64,000 nucleotides of DNA from RH-AL1 sp965214415. Its GTDB lineage: Bacteria; Pseudomonadota; Alphaproteobacteria; Rhizobiales; Beijerinckiaceae. The notes under the pieces are model-generated. The model saw nothing but the letters and a program-made list of their open reading frames with translations. It was not told where the DNA came from and did no database searches. Positions 26,738 through 35,883 of this stretch are shown here, piece by piece; positions within the stretch are counted from its first letter, which is position 1; each line of letters opens with the position of its first letter. The stretch spans positions 2,666,001 through 2,730,000 of the forward strand of contig CBDCBQ010000003.1 of the NCBI GenBank assembly GCA_965214415.1, read 5' to 3'. The position numbers and the translations under genes are program-made.

Positions 26738-28972
26738 TCACCCGTTCTGGTCGTGGAAGAAATTGTAGACGAGCTTGGCGGTGCCAGCATTGATGCCGGG
26801 CACCTTCTCCAGGTCGCCGAGCGAGGCGCGCGACAAGGCCTTGGCGGTGCCGAAGGCGCTGAGTAGCGCCCGCTTGCGGGCGGGACCGATGCCGGCGATC
26901 TCGTCGAGCGGGCTTTTCGTGAACTCCTTCTTGCGCCGCGCGCGATGCGTGCCGATCGCGAACCGGTGCGCCTCGTCGCGCAGCCGCTGCACGAAATACA
27001 GCGCCGGATCGCGCGGCGGCAGGCGGAACGGCTCGCGCCCCTCGACGAAGAACATCTCGCGCCCGGCATCGCGGTCGCGTCCCTTGGCGATCGAGGCCAC
27101 GGCGACATCGGTGACGCCCAGTTCGGCGAGGATCTGGTGCGTCGCATTGAACTGGCCGATGCCGCCGTCGATGAGGATCAGGTCCGGCCTCTGCGGAAAG
27201 GCGACATCCTCCGGCGATAAAGGATGCGGGTCGTCGCTGACATCGGACCCTTCAAGCTCGGCGCGCCCCTCCACCACGCTGCGCGTGGTCCCCCGCTGCG
27301 CGAAAGAGGATGCCGCAAGTGGAGGCGGAGTCGCATGGTCCGCGCGGCGTTGCTTCATCGAGGTCACGGGGCCGACGATGCCGGCATAGGTCGCAGATGG
27401 CGGTCTGGCGCCCTGGTTCGGCGCTACCTCCGTTGCGGCCGGCGCCTCCTTGGCGAGTCTCGTGAAGCGGCGACGCAGCACCTCGCGCATCATCCCGAAA
27501 TCGTCGCCCGGGGTCAGGTCCTCGCCGCGAATGTTGAAGGTGCGGTAGTGCATCTTCATGAAGCCGGCGGTGCCCGCCACGACCATGCCGCCCACCGCGT
27601 TCTGTCCCATGATATGCGAGTTGTCGTAGACCTCGACGCGGCGCGGCGTGCGCTGGAGTCCGAACACCTCGGCGAGCGCGGCAAGCAACTTCTCCTGCGA
27701 GGCCGTCTCGGCGAGCTTCTGGCCCATCGTCTGCTTGGCGTTGTGCGCCGCCGCCTGAACGAGGTCGCGCTTCTCGCCGCGCTGTGGCACCGCGATCTCG
27801 AGCTTGCGGCCATAGCGCTCGCTCAGCGCCAGTTCGAGCAGTTCGCGCCCCTCGATCGCCTCGGAGAGCAACACCAGCCGAGCCGGCGGACGCTCGTCGT
27901 AGAACTGCGCGAGGAACGCCTCCAGCACCTCGGCCGGGGTCAGCGAGCGGTCCGCCTTGGGGTAATAGGCGCGATTGCCCCAGTTCTGGTAGGTGCGGAA
28001 GAAGAACACCTCGATACAGAACTGCCCCGCCTGCTCGATGATTGCGAAGACGTCGGCTTCCTCGGTGTTGCGCGGGTTGATCCCCTGCTGGCCCTGGATG
28101 GCGGAGAGCGCGGCGACGCGGTCGCGCAGGCGGGCGGCGCGCTCGAACTCCAGCGCATCCGAGGCCTTGGCCATGTCGGCGGCCATCATGTCGCGGACGA
28201 CGCGGCTCTTGCCCGATAGGAACTCCCGCGCTTCCTTCACCAGCTCCGCGTAATCCTCGTGGCTGATCTCGCCCGTGCACGGGCCGGAGCAGCGCTTGAT
28301 CTGGTGGAGCAGGCACGGCCGCGTCCGATTTTCGTAATAGGAGTCCGTGCAGGATCGCAGCAGGAACGCCCGCTCGAGCGCGTTCAGCGTGCGGTTGACG
28401 GCCCACACGCTCGCGAACGGCCCAAAGTAGTCGCCCTTCCGCGTGCGCGCGCCGCGGTGCTTGGTGATCTGCGGCGCCGGATGGTCGCCGGTGACGAAGA
28501 TGTAGGGAAACGACTTGTCGTCGCGCATCAGCACGTTGAAGCGCGGCTTCAGCTGCTTGATGAGGTTCGTCTCGAGCAGCAGCGCCTCGGTCTCGGTCGC
28601 CGTCGAGACGAACACCATCGAGATCGTGAGCGCGATCATCCGGGCGATGCGGTTGGTATGCCCAGAGGGGCGCATGTAGCTGGCGATGCGCTTGCGCACG
28701 CTCTTCGCCTTGCCGACGTAGAGCACCTCGTCGTCGGCGCCGATCATCCGGTAGACGCCAGGCCCTTTCGGCGCATGTTTCCAGAACGAGCGGATCGCCG
28801 CCGCGCCCGCCTTCACCGAGGCCGGCGCCGCCTCGTCCTCGGGAGTGATCTCGAGCACGGGCGCCTCGCCATCGAGATCCAGCGTGGGCTCGTCTGAAGC
28901 AGGGGCGTCCAAGACCGTGTCGTCGTCGGGGCGCGTCGGCCAGCCGTCGCGATCGGGTTCTCTGCCTTCCAT
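26738..28972 (-). CDS. uvrC: Excinuclease ABC subunit C
   Basis: 744 residues, longer than the usual 600-650. It has an acidic N-terminal extension of about 60 residues and a GIY-YIG nuclease domain (GVYRMIGADDEVLYVGKAKS). A Cys cluster CLLHQIKRCSGPC follows, then a UVR motif region (ALEFERAARLRDRVAAL), the RNase H-like 3' nuclease domain (PDLILIDGGIGQFNA) and tandem helix-hairpin-helix motifs (LDEIAGIGPARKRALL, LEKVPGINAGTAKLV). It makes both incisions in nucleotide excision repair with UvrAB. Residues about 510-590, between the UVR and C-terminal nuclease regions, are a low-similarity insertion, part of which looks like a repeat element (27244-27345) read in frame. Confidence 0.97.
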   Translation of the reverse strand: MEGREPDRDGWPTRPDDDTVLDAPASDEPTLDLDGEAPVLEITPEDEAAPASVKAGAAAIRSFWKHAPKGPGVYRMIGADDEVLYVGKAKSVRKRIASYMRPSGHTNRIARMIALTISMVFVSTATETEALLLETNLIKQLKPRFNVLMRDDKSFPYIFVTGDHPAPQITKHRGARTRKGDYFGPFASVWAVNRTLNALERAFLLRSCTDSYYENRTRPCLLHQIKRCSGPCTGEISHEDYAELVKEAREFLSGKSRVVRDMMAADMAKASDALEFERAARLRDRVAALSAIQGQQGINPRNTEEADVFAIIEQAGQFCIEVFFFRTYQNWGNRAYYPKADRSLTPAEVLEAFLAQFYDERPPARLVLLSEAIEGRELLELALSERYGRKLEIAVPQRGEKRDLVQAAAHNAKQTMGQKLAETASQEKLLAALAEVFGLQRTPRRVEVYDNSHIMGQNAVGGMVVAGTAGFMKMHYRTFNIRGEDLTPGDDFGMMREVLRRRFTRLAKEAPAATEVAPNQGARPPSATYAGIVGPVTSMKQRRADHATPPPLAASSFAQRGTTRSVVEGRAELEGSDVSDDPHPLSPEDVAFPQRPDLILIDGGIGQFNATHQILAELGVTDVAVASIAKGRDRDAGREMFFVEGREPFRLPPRDPALYFVQRLRDEAHRFAIGTHRARRKKEFTKSPLDEIAGIGPARKRALLSAFGTAKALSRASLGDLEKVPGINAGTAKLVYNFFHDQNG
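27244..27345. repeat. Repeat-like palindromic segment inserted in frame within uvrC
   Basis: This stretch contains the near-perfect hairpin accacgctgcgcgtggt and GC-rich words (cccccgctgcgcg, gtggaggcggag) of the style seen in Rhizobiales intergenic repeats, including the ones elsewhere in this window. Its length keeps the uvrC frame open, and its translation (KQRRADHATPPPLAASSFAQ) has no resemblance to UvrC. It sits in the linker between two domains, where an insertion would be tolerated. That it is a mobile repeat is inference. Confidence 0.5.
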
Positions 28973-29285
28973 CCTCCTGACTTAGGCGTAAGACGACACG
29001 GACGCGAGGCCTGCGGCTGAAAAGACACAATGGCGCGCGATACGCCGGTCCCAGGAAGGAAACTCGCGTGCGACTCGAACCAAATCGCGTCGTTCGCGCG
29101 TTGACGCGGCAACAGTCTATTCGCGAAGCGGCCTGATCCAGGCTAACCGCGTGCAGATTGTGCGCTTGCCCGAGGAGTTATCACCCGAATGTGGACGGGT
29201 TTCGAGATGGCCTCCGCACGCTCAGGGTCTCTCCAACGTCTCTCCCGAGCGCGCGAGAGCAGCGCGCGCCAGATAAGGATGTAAC
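28973..29285. other. Non-coding gap between uvrC and the DUF2147 gene
   Basis: About 310 bases separating divergent genes. It should carry both promoters. I found no convincing small gene, RNA gene or repeat in it. Confidence 0.5.
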
Positions 29286-29696
29286 ATGAGGATTTCCGCC
29301 TTCGCCGCCGCTTTCGGCCTCACGCTCGCGGTGGCGGGACCAAGCTTCGCGGCAACCGGTCCGTCCGGCGAATGGGTCGTCGAGGATCACACCGCGGTGG
29401 TCCGCATCTCGAAATGCGGCAACAACTTCTGCGGCTTCGTCGCCAAGGGACAGCCCGGCAAGGACTATCGCAATCCCGACCCGCGCAAGCGCAACCGTCC
29501 GCTTGTGGGCATGGAGGTCATGTTCTCCATGAAGCAGAGCGGACCGAATTCGTGGTCGGGCGAGACCTACAATGCCGACGACGGCCAAATCTACATGGGC
29601 AAGATCACGCTGACCTCACCAGGCACCCTGAACGTGGAAGGCTGCGTTCCCGGCGGCGGCGTCTGCGGCTCGCAATCGTGGTCGCGCGCCCACTAG
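29286..29696 (+). CDS. DUF2147 domain exported protein
   Basis: 136 residues with a signal peptide (MRISAFAAAFGLTLAVAGPS, cleavage after SFA). The mature part has GEWVVEDHTAVVRISKCG, a Cys pair in CGNNFCGFVAKG, then SGETYNADDGQIYMGKITL and GCVPGGGVCGSQSW. This is the DUF2147 family, small periplasmic proteins with a lipocalin-like fold and no settled function. A GGAT sequence lies close before the ATG. Monocistronic as far as can be seen. Confidence 0.88.
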   Translation: MRISAFAAAFGLTLAVAGPSFAATGPSGEWVVEDHTAVVRISKCGNNFCGFVAKGQPGKDYRNPDPRKRNRPLVGMEVMFSMKQSGPNSWSGETYNADDGQIYMGKITLTSPGTLNVEGCVPGGGVCGSQSWSRAH

Positions 29697-29855
29697 CAAG
29701 CTCCGCTAAAACCCGACGTCAACGCGAGCGCTGCCGCCGCCGCGTTGACCAACGACCGCAAAACGCCCGCCGCCGCATTGTTCCGCCCCTTGGCGGCTGC
29801 TACAGCGGCGGCGCGGACCTGCGTGACGGCGGCGTGACGGTATGAAGATCCCGGT

Positions 29856-30788
29856 ATGAAGATCCTGGCGGGTAACTCCAACCGCGCCCTGACGGAGGCG
29901 ATCGCCGCCTACCTCCGCGTGCCGTTGACCAAGTGTCAGGTGCGCCGCTTCGCCGACATGGAGGTCTTTGTCGAGATCCAGGAGAACGTGCGCGGCCAGG
30001 ATGCCTTCATCATCCAGTCGACATCGTTTCCGGCGAACGACCACCTGATGGAAATCCTGATCATGACGGATGCATGCCGCCGTTCGTCGGCCAGGCGCAT
30101 CACGGCCGTGATCCCCTACTTCGGCTACGCGCGGCAGGACCGCAAGGCCGGCCCGCGCACGCCGATCTCGGCCAAGCTCGTCGCCAACCTGATCACCCAC
30201 GCCGGCGCCGATCGGGTGCTGACCGTCGACCTGCACGCCGGGCAGATCCAGGGCTTCTTCGACATTCCGACCGATAATCTCTTCTCGGCCCCGGTGATGG
30301 TGCGCGACATCAAGGAGCGGATGAACCTCTCCGACGTGATGGTCGTCTCGCCCGACGTCGGAGGCGTGGTGCGCGCGCGGGCGCTCGCCAAGCGCATCGA
30401 CGCGCCGCTCGCCATCGTCGACAAGCGCCGCGAGCGCGCCGGCGAGAGCGAGGTGATGAACATCATCGGCGACGTGCGCGGCCGCTCCTGCATTCTCGTC
30501 GACGACATCGTCGATTCCGGCGGCACGCTTTGCAACGCCGCGGACGCGCTGCTCGACAATGGCGCCAAGGAGGTCTCGGCCTACATTACGCACGGCGTGC
30601 TGTCCGGCGGCGCGGTCGCCCGCGTGTCCGCCTCGCGCCTCAAGGAATTGGTTCTGACCGACACGATCCTGCCGACCGAGGCCGTGCGCGTCTCGCGCAA
30701 CATCCGCGTCATCTCGATCGCCCCGCTGATCGGCGAGGCGATCGCCCGCACGGCGAAAGAGGAGAGCGTGTCGAGCCTGTTTGACTGA
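29856..30788 (+). CDS. prs: Ribose-phosphate pyrophosphokinase
   Basis: 310 residues, the standard class I PRPP synthetase length. ATP-binding flexible loop YFGYARQDRKAGPRTPI, catalytic TVDLHAGQIQGFF, and the PRPP/ribose-5-phosphate loop ILVDDIVDSGGTLCNAADAL are all present. It makes PRPP for nucleotides, His and Trp from ribose 5-phosphate and ATP. The start MKILAGNSNRALTEAIA is the conserved N-terminus. A short hairpin (29718-29726 with 29741-29749) lies upstream but has no clear regulatory role. Confidence 0.97.
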   Translation: MKILAGNSNRALTEAIAAYLRVPLTKCQVRRFADMEVFVEIQENVRGQDAFIIQSTSFPANDHLMEILIMTDACRRSSARRITAVIPYFGYARQDRKAGPRTPISAKLVANLITHAGADRVLTVDLHAGQIQGFFDIPTDNLFSAPVMVRDIKERMNLSDVMVVSPDVGGVVRARALAKRIDAPLAIVDKRRERAGESEVMNIIGDVRGRSCILVDDIVDSGGTLCNAADALLDNGAKEVSAYITHGVLSGGAVARVSASRLKELVLTDTILPTEAVRVSRNIRVISIAPLIGEAIARTAKEESVSSLFD

Positions 30789-30809
30789 GGCTGGTCGAGC
30801 GCGGAACGC

Positions 30810-32054
30810 CTAGGACGAGATGGGCCGGAGTTCGCTCGGTCCCGCGTTTGCGGGATAGGCGCTGACGGCCGGCGCCGTCGGTCTGCGTGCCTCGGGCGGT
30901 TGCGGCACCTGCGAGGGGCGTCGATCGAGCATCTTCGCCGCGGCGCGGCTCCAGCGGATCGAGGGCATCTCGACCACGCGCCACATCACCTGGGCCGCGG
31001 CCAGCGCCAGCACGATGCCGACCGCGAGGCTCGCGGGCGCCGGCACGATGCGATCGAGCAGCAGGCCGCAGGTCAGCATGATCGGCAGGTGGATCAGGTA
31101 GAGGCTGTAGGACACGCGCCCGAGCCACGCGAGCGGCGCGATATCGAGCGCCCTCGCGAGCATGGCCGACGACGCGAGCGCCGACACGAGCAACGCCGCG
31201 CCGGCCGCCATCGCGGTCTCGTTATTGAGCGACAGACACGTCAGCGCGGCGAAGATGGCGACCGGCCGCAGCCAAACAAGCCGCGCGTAGATCGTCGCGA
31301 TCTCGACGGCACGCATCGCCAACGCGATGCCGATCGCGAAATCCACACCGAACCGGGCGCTCAGGACGAGGCTGTCGCCGAGTCCCGGTGCGTCGAACAG
31401 GAAGCCGTGAATGCCCAAGGGAAAGGCCCCGGCGTTGCCGGCGATGTAGACGTCGGCGGCGAGCGCCACGGCCGCCGTCGCCAGCACGCAGGCGATCACC
31501 CCGCATCTCGCGGCAAGCAGGATCAAGAGGGGCAGGACGAGCGAGAGCCGCAGCTCGTGGACGAGACTCCAGGCGACGTGATCGAGCGGATACTGTCGCG
31601 GTCCGGCGAGCATGAGCAGATGGCGCAATACATCGGCGGGCATGATCGCGCCGCTCCAATGATCGTTGAACCAGCCCGACATCGCGGTCGCTTGATGGCG
31701 CGGCACGAGGGCGAAGGCGGCGAACGAAATGATGATCGCAAACCAATAGGGTGGCAACAGACGGACGAGACGCCGCGCGGCGAAGCTGGCGAGATTGGTA
31801 CGTTCCGATCCGAGGCAAAGCGTGAGAACGAAGCCGCTGAGGACGAAGAACAGGATGACGGCGGGACGACCGAGTACGAGGGGACCGGCGCCCGGAACGA
31901 AGGGGCGAGGAGCCGCCAGCGCCGGCAGCGACAGAAATGCATGATGGAGGACGACGACAAAGGCCGCGATCCCACGCAGCGCATCGAGATGCGGCAGACG
32001 TTTAGCAACCGCGCTCGGTGAAGCCGACCCGCCCAGACTCGCCGAGCGGCTCAC
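30810..32054 (-). CDS. Membrane acyltransferase (acyltransferase family 3)
   Basis: About 414 residues with 10 or so membrane helices. The N-terminal block LPHLDALRGIAAFVVVLHHA and FFVLSGFVLTL, then RRLVRLLPPYWFAI and the helix with WLGRVSYSLYLIHLP, identify acyltransferase family 3 (OafA/NodX-like). These proteins transfer acetyl or other acyl groups to extracytoplasmic sugars. No ATG lies near the conserved start; I chose the GTG at 32054, but the true start could be upstream. The C-terminal tail is Pro-rich and soluble. It is near the glycosyltransferase operon, so its acceptor could be that glycan (inference). Confidence 0.82.
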   Translation of the reverse strand: MSRSASLGGSASPSAVAKRLPHLDALRGIAAFVVVLHHAFLSLPALAAPRPFVPGAGPLVLGRPAVILFFVLSGFVLTLCLGSERTNLASFAARRLVRLLPPYWFAIIISFAAFALVPRHQATAMSGWFNDHWSGAIMPADVLRHLLMLAGPRQYPLDHVAWSLVHELRLSLVLPLLILLAARCGVIACVLATAAVALAADVYIAGNAGAFPLGIHGFLFDAPGLGDSLVLSARFGVDFAIGIALAMRAVEIATIYARLVWLRPVAIFAALTCLSLNNETAMAAGAALLVSALASSAMLARALDIAPLAWLGRVSYSLYLIHLPIMLTCGLLLDRIVPAPASLAVGIVLALAAAQVMWRVVEMPSIRWSRAAAKMLDRRPSQVPQPPEARRPTAPAVSAYPANAGPSELRPISS

Positions 32055-32481
32055 GGCGCGACTAGGCCGTCGTCGAGACGGGCGTCCAAGGCGCCGCGAC
32101 CGTGCATATCGGGTCTCGCCGCCTGGCGCGGACCACCGACACGAATCATCGCGGCCGGCATCGCCGCTGCTCGCGAAAGATGTGCTGTGTCGTGACGTGA
32201 GTCGCTCATCTGGGCCTCCGTGGTGGTGCGGCCAAAGACGGTAGTTCACGACCGGAGCCATCATCCATTTGAGTGGGGGGCCTGTTAGCCTATCGTCAAA
32301 AGTGTCGACGGCGCAGGCCGCGCCTGATCGACATTTTGCTGTGCGATTTCGCCTTGCGCGACATCGTCGCGACGAAAAGGCGCTGGATAGTTGCGCTTTC
32401 CCCTCGCTCGGCGTCCTCCTCTTCCTGTAGTTTACAGGCGGGAGTTCGGTTTGGGTGCCGCGCCCGGGAGGCGTTGCGTCG
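32055..32481. other. Gap between acyltransferase and glycosyltransferase operon
   Basis: About 430 bases between divergent genes. Frames that cross it are Arg/Ser-rich and unconvincing. It must contain the promoter of the four-gene glycosyltransferase operon. I see no repeat or RNA gene that I can support. Confidence 0.45.
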
Positions 32482-33801
32482 TTGAGGATCTTGCATATCG
32501 CGCTCGGCGGCTGCCTGAAGGCGCCACCTGTCACTTACGGGATTACCGGAGATACTGGCGGGCATATCGCCTATGTGCTCGAGGCGGCGATCGCGCAGGC
32601 CGAGATCCACACCGTCTCCGGCGTCACGATCGTCACGCGCTTGTTCGACACCCCGAGCCTCGGAGCGATTCACGCCTGCGACGTCGAGACCATCGACGAC
32701 AAGGTGACGATCCAACGGATCGCCACGGCAAACCGGGCGTACCTGGAGAAAGGCGCAATCGCCGCCGATCTCGACGCGTTCACTGCGGCGTTCCTGGCGT
32801 TTCTCGAGCAGTCGCCGCGACCCGACGTCATCCACGCTCATTTCGCCGACGCGGCGAGCGTCGCGGAGGCCGCGCGGGAAAGGTTTGGCATCCCATATTT
32901 TTATACACCGCACGCGCTGGGCATGACCAAGCAAGGCCGAGGCGAGACAGAGGACGCACGGATCGCGGCCGAGCGCGCGGCGCTGCGGGATGCCGACGGA
33001 GTCATCGTCTCGTCGCACGACGAAGCCGAGCGACAGATCGCGACATATGATCTGGGCGTGGTGGCCCGCGTGCACCGCATCGCCCCCGGGGTTCCCAGGG
33101 ATCGATCGACATGCAATGACGCGGACGCCATGCTCGCCGCTCATCTCGACGAGCCGCGCAAAGCCATCTTGCTCGCCGTGGCTCGACCGGTCCGCAAGAA
33201 GAACCTCGTCGCGCTCGCGCGCGCCTATGCCGAGACGCCGGCGTTGCGCGAAGCGGCCAATTTCGTCCTTCTCGCTGGCCAGCATGGGCGAGCCGTATTT
33301 GGCGCGGAGGAGCGTGGCGTCGTCGCGGACCTGACGAAGATACTCGCCGACCCCGCGCTACGCGGACGCGTCGCCTTCCCGGAACGGCACACGTCCGCCG
33401 ATGTGCACGCCCTCTATCGCCGGACCCGTGACAGCGGCGGGCTGTTCGTCAATCCCGCCCTGCAGGAGCCATTCGGCCTCACACTGCTCGAGGCCGCGGC
33501 CGCGGGGTTGCCCGTCGTCGCGACGCGCAATGGTGGCGCAGCCGACATCGTTGCCGAGATCGGCCACGGCCTGCTCGTCGACCCGCATGATCCATCCGAC
33601 ATCGCCGGCGCTTGCCTGCGGGTGCTGCAAGACCGCGCGTTGCACCGGCGCTTCTCGCAAGCCGCCCTTCGCAACCATGGCCGCTTCAGCTGGTCGCGAT
33701 ACGCGCGCGAGTCCGTCGCGCTCTATGCCGCGGCAATCCAGCCGGCTCGTCCGCCCCGGCAGCCTAGCCGCCGCGACGCGGACCAGGCGGTTTCCGCTTG
33801 A
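32482..33801 (+). CDS. Family 4 glycosyltransferase, sucrose-phosphate-synthase-like
   Basis: About 439 residues, GT-B fold. The N-terminal domain opens LRILHIALGGCLKAPP and contains YGITGDTGGHIAYVLE and PDVIHAHFADAASVAE, features of sucrose-phosphate synthase and sucrose synthase relatives. The C-terminal nucleotide-sugar site is ARPVRKKNLVALARAY followed by ALQEPFGLTLLEAAAAGLPV (the EX7E motif). It would add a sugar from a nucleotide donor with retention of configuration. The TTG at 32482 is preceded by GGGAGG ten bases upstream; an in-frame GTG at 32455 is an alternative. Its stop overlaps the next start (TTGA). First gene of a four-glycosyltransferase operon. Confidence 0.85.
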   Translation: MRILHIALGGCLKAPPVTYGITGDTGGHIAYVLEAAIAQAEIHTVSGVTIVTRLFDTPSLGAIHACDVETIDDKVTIQRIATANRAYLEKGAIAADLDAFTAAFLAFLEQSPRPDVIHAHFADAASVAEAARERFGIPYFYTPHALGMTKQGRGETEDARIAAERAALRDADGVIVSSHDEAERQIATYDLGVVARVHRIAPGVPRDRSTCNDADAMLAAHLDEPRKAILLAVARPVRKKNLVALARAYAETPALREAANFVLLAGQHGRAVFGAEERGVVADLTKILADPALRGRVAFPERHTSADVHALYRRTRDSGGLFVNPALQEPFGLTLLEAAAAGLPVVATRNGGAADIVAEIGHGLLVDPHDPSDIAGACLRVLQDRALHRRFSQAALRNHGRFSWSRYARESVALYAAAIQPARPPRQPSRRDADQAVSA

Positions 33802-34937
33802 CCCGCCCGATCGGCTATTTCGTCCACCATCAGGGCCGCGGACATGCCGAGCGGTGCGCGGCGATCTGCAACGCGCTCCCACCGACGCAGCCGATCCATG
33901 TCTTCTGCGCGCGAGACGACATCTTTCCGGCGCTGCCGGCGCACGCCAAAGTCGGTTTGATCCCCTCCTTGTTCGAACCCTCCGGGTCCGAGGCGCTGGC
34001 GATGGCCAATCTGCCGACGCCGGACACGCTTCATTGCGCGCCGCTCGGCTGGCCTGGCATTCGGACAGCCATGGCGACGATCACCGCATGGTTCGCGAGC
34101 GCCGATCCAGCCTTGATGATCTGCGACGTGTCGGCGGAGATCGCGCAGCTGTCGCGCATCTGCAGCGTCCCGCATGTCAAGATCTTGCAGCACGGCAACC
34201 GCGGCGATCCCGGCCATCGCGCCGCCTACGATGGCGCCGTCGGCCTACTCGCGCCGTTCGCGGAGGCGCTGGCGCAGCCGGACTGGAGCGCGAGCATGCG
34301 CGCGAAGACCTGCTTCGCCGGTGGCCTCGGTATCGCGACACAAGCCCTCGACCGCGCCGAGGCGCGCCGGCGCCTTGCCATCGGCGCGGATGAAAGTTTG
34401 GTCCTCGTCATGTCCGGCGGCGGCGGCAGCGGCTTCGCGCAGGCACCGATCGGCGTCGGGGCGCGGACGCGCTCGGGCTCGCGCTGGATCACCATCGGCG
34501 CCATCGCGCGCGACTGGCACGCCACCGAGCCTGGCAACCTCGAGCATCGCGGATGGGTCGACAATCCCGCCGACTACATCGCCGCCGCCGACATCGTGAT
34601 CGCCTCGACGGGAAACACGACCTCCCATCAGATCCTCGCCGCCGGCCGTCCCTGGCTCGCCGTGCCCGAATGGCGCTATTTCGACGAACAGCATCGCAAA
34701 ACCGACGCGCTCGCCGACGCAGGCGTCGCGACCATGCGGCCGCATCTGCCGTCGTCCGCGGCCTGCTGGCATCGCGCGATCGAGGCGACGCTGGCGGCCC
34801 ACGATGCCGACCGGCAGCGCGCGATGATCGACGAGGCGCCGGCCGAACGTGTCGCCGCCTGGCTCGGGGAGCTTGTCGATCGGCTGTGGGCCCCTGCCGT
34901 TGCGCTCTCGGCCAAGGAGGATCGCGCGCGTGCTTGA
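33798..34937 (+). CDS. MurG-like GT-B glycosyltransferase
   Basis: 379 residues. The conserved opening TRPIGYFVHHQGRGHAERCA (G-x-G-H-A motif) and the C-terminal donor site region GWVDNPADYIAAADIVIAST with GNTTSHQILAAGRPWLAVPE match the MurG/GT28-like clan, near the MJ1255/VC2487 group. It starts at a TTG that overlaps the preceding stop (TTGA). The conserved N-terminus begins directly there, so no ATG start is possible. There is no signal peptide or membrane segment. Donor and acceptor unknown. The stop overlaps the next start by eight bases. Confidence 0.78.
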   Translation: MTRPIGYFVHHQGRGHAERCAAICNALPPTQPIHVFCARDDIFPALPAHAKVGLIPSLFEPSGSEALAMANLPTPDTLHCAPLGWPGIRTAMATITAWFASADPALMICDVSAEIAQLSRICSVPHVKILQHGNRGDPGHRAAYDGAVGLLAPFAEALAQPDWSASMRAKTCFAGGLGIATQALDRAEARRRLAIGADESLVLVMSGGGGSGFAQAPIGVGARTRSGSRWITIGAIARDWHATEPGNLEHRGWVDNPADYIAAADIVIASTGNTTSHQILAAGRPWLAVPEWRYFDEQHRKTDALADAGVATMRPHLPSSAACWHRAIEATLAAHDADRQRAMIDEAPAERVAAWLGELVDRLWAPAVALSAKEDRARA

Positions 34938-35883
34938 TGTGTCGGTGCTCACGCTTGCAACAGGCCGCGGGACCCATCTCATCAACACGGTCCTCGGACT
35001 ATGCCGGCAGGACCACCGCCCGAAGGAGTTGGTCGTCGCGGTGATGGGCGACGAGTTTTACGCGAGCTTGCCGGAGACGCCGTTCCCGATCCGGCAAATT
35101 CTTGTGCCCTGGCCAGAGCTGCGCTTGGCGGCGGCGCGCAATGTCGCGGCTCGGGCGGCATCGAGCGAGGCCCTCGTCTTCCTCGACGTCGACTGCATTC
35201 CCGCGCCCTCGCTCATCGCGGACTATGCGAAAGCGCTCGCCACGCTCGACGGACTTCTCATGGGCGAGGTGCTCTACCTGCCGGCTGGAGTCAACGCGCC
35301 TGGCTGGACTTACGAATGCTTCGAACCGGTGGCCATCAAACATTCCGACCGGCAAGGACCACCGCCGCACGGTCTCGAGACCTGCAGTGACTATCGCTGC
35401 TTCTGGTCACTGAACTTCGCGATGCGGCGATCCCGCTTCTTAGCCGCGGCCGGCTTCGACGAGCGCTATGTCGGGTACGGTGGCGAGGATACCGATTTCG
35501 CGAAGGCGATCAGCCTACAAGGCGTGCCGATCGCGTGGACGAAAGGCGCGCGCGTCTACCACCAGCACCATCCCCACCACATGCCGCCAGTGCACCACCT
35601 CGACAGCGTCGTGCGAAACGCCGAATTGTTCGAGGCCAAATGGGGTTATCGGACGATGGGCCATTGGCTCTACGCGTTCCGGCTGATGGGCCTGATCGAC
35701 GATCGCGCGGGACGACCGATCCGCATCCTGCGCCGGCCCGATGCGAGCGATCTGGCGCTGACGGGACAGGGCAGCCACCAGGCCTACGTGAACACCGCGT
35801 CCGTCATCCGGCAGCTGGAGGCCCAGATCGCGGCGCGCGGGCGGGCACAAACCGAAGCCGATATCAAAGCCGGCGTCGTTTGA
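34930..35883 (+). CDS. Family 2 glycosyltransferase
   Basis: 317 residues, GT-A fold. VLDVSVLTLATGRGTHLINT opens the Rossmann-like domain; ALVFLDVDCIPAPSLIADY carries the metal-binding DVD motif; and AGFDERYVGYGGEDTDFAKAI is the acceptor-side ED motif of the galactosyl/N-acetylgalactosaminyltransferase-like C-terminal region. His-rich HQHHPHHMPPVHH follows. It inverts configuration at the sugar. The GTG at 34930 has AAGGAGG eight bases upstream. The stop overlaps the next gene's TTG by four bases. Donor unknown. Confidence 0.85.
   Translation: MLDVSVLTLATGRGTHLINTVLGLCRQDHRPKELVVAVMGDEFYASLPETPFPIRQILVPWPELRLAAARNVAARAASSEALVFLDVDCIPAPSLIADYAKALATLDGLLMGEVLYLPAGVNAPGWTYECFEPVAIKHSDRQGPPPHGLETCSDYRCFWSLNFAMRRSRFLAAAGFDERYVGYGGEDTDFAKAISLQGVPIAWTKGARVYHQHHPHHMPPVHHLDSVVRNAELFEAKWGYRTMGHWLYAFRLMGLIDDRAGRPIRILRRPDASDLALTGQGSHQAYVNTASVIRQLEAQIAARGRAQTEADIKAGVV

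Noticed and set aside
27252..29030. A 592-codon frame on the same strand as uvrC but in another phase
   Set aside because: UvrC domains occupy the other frame throughout; this one is Arg/Ala/Gly-rich without motifs.
29718..29749. Terminator between the DUF2147 gene and prs
   Set aside because: A 9-bp stem exists but the loop is 14 bases and no T-run follows, so I do not call it.
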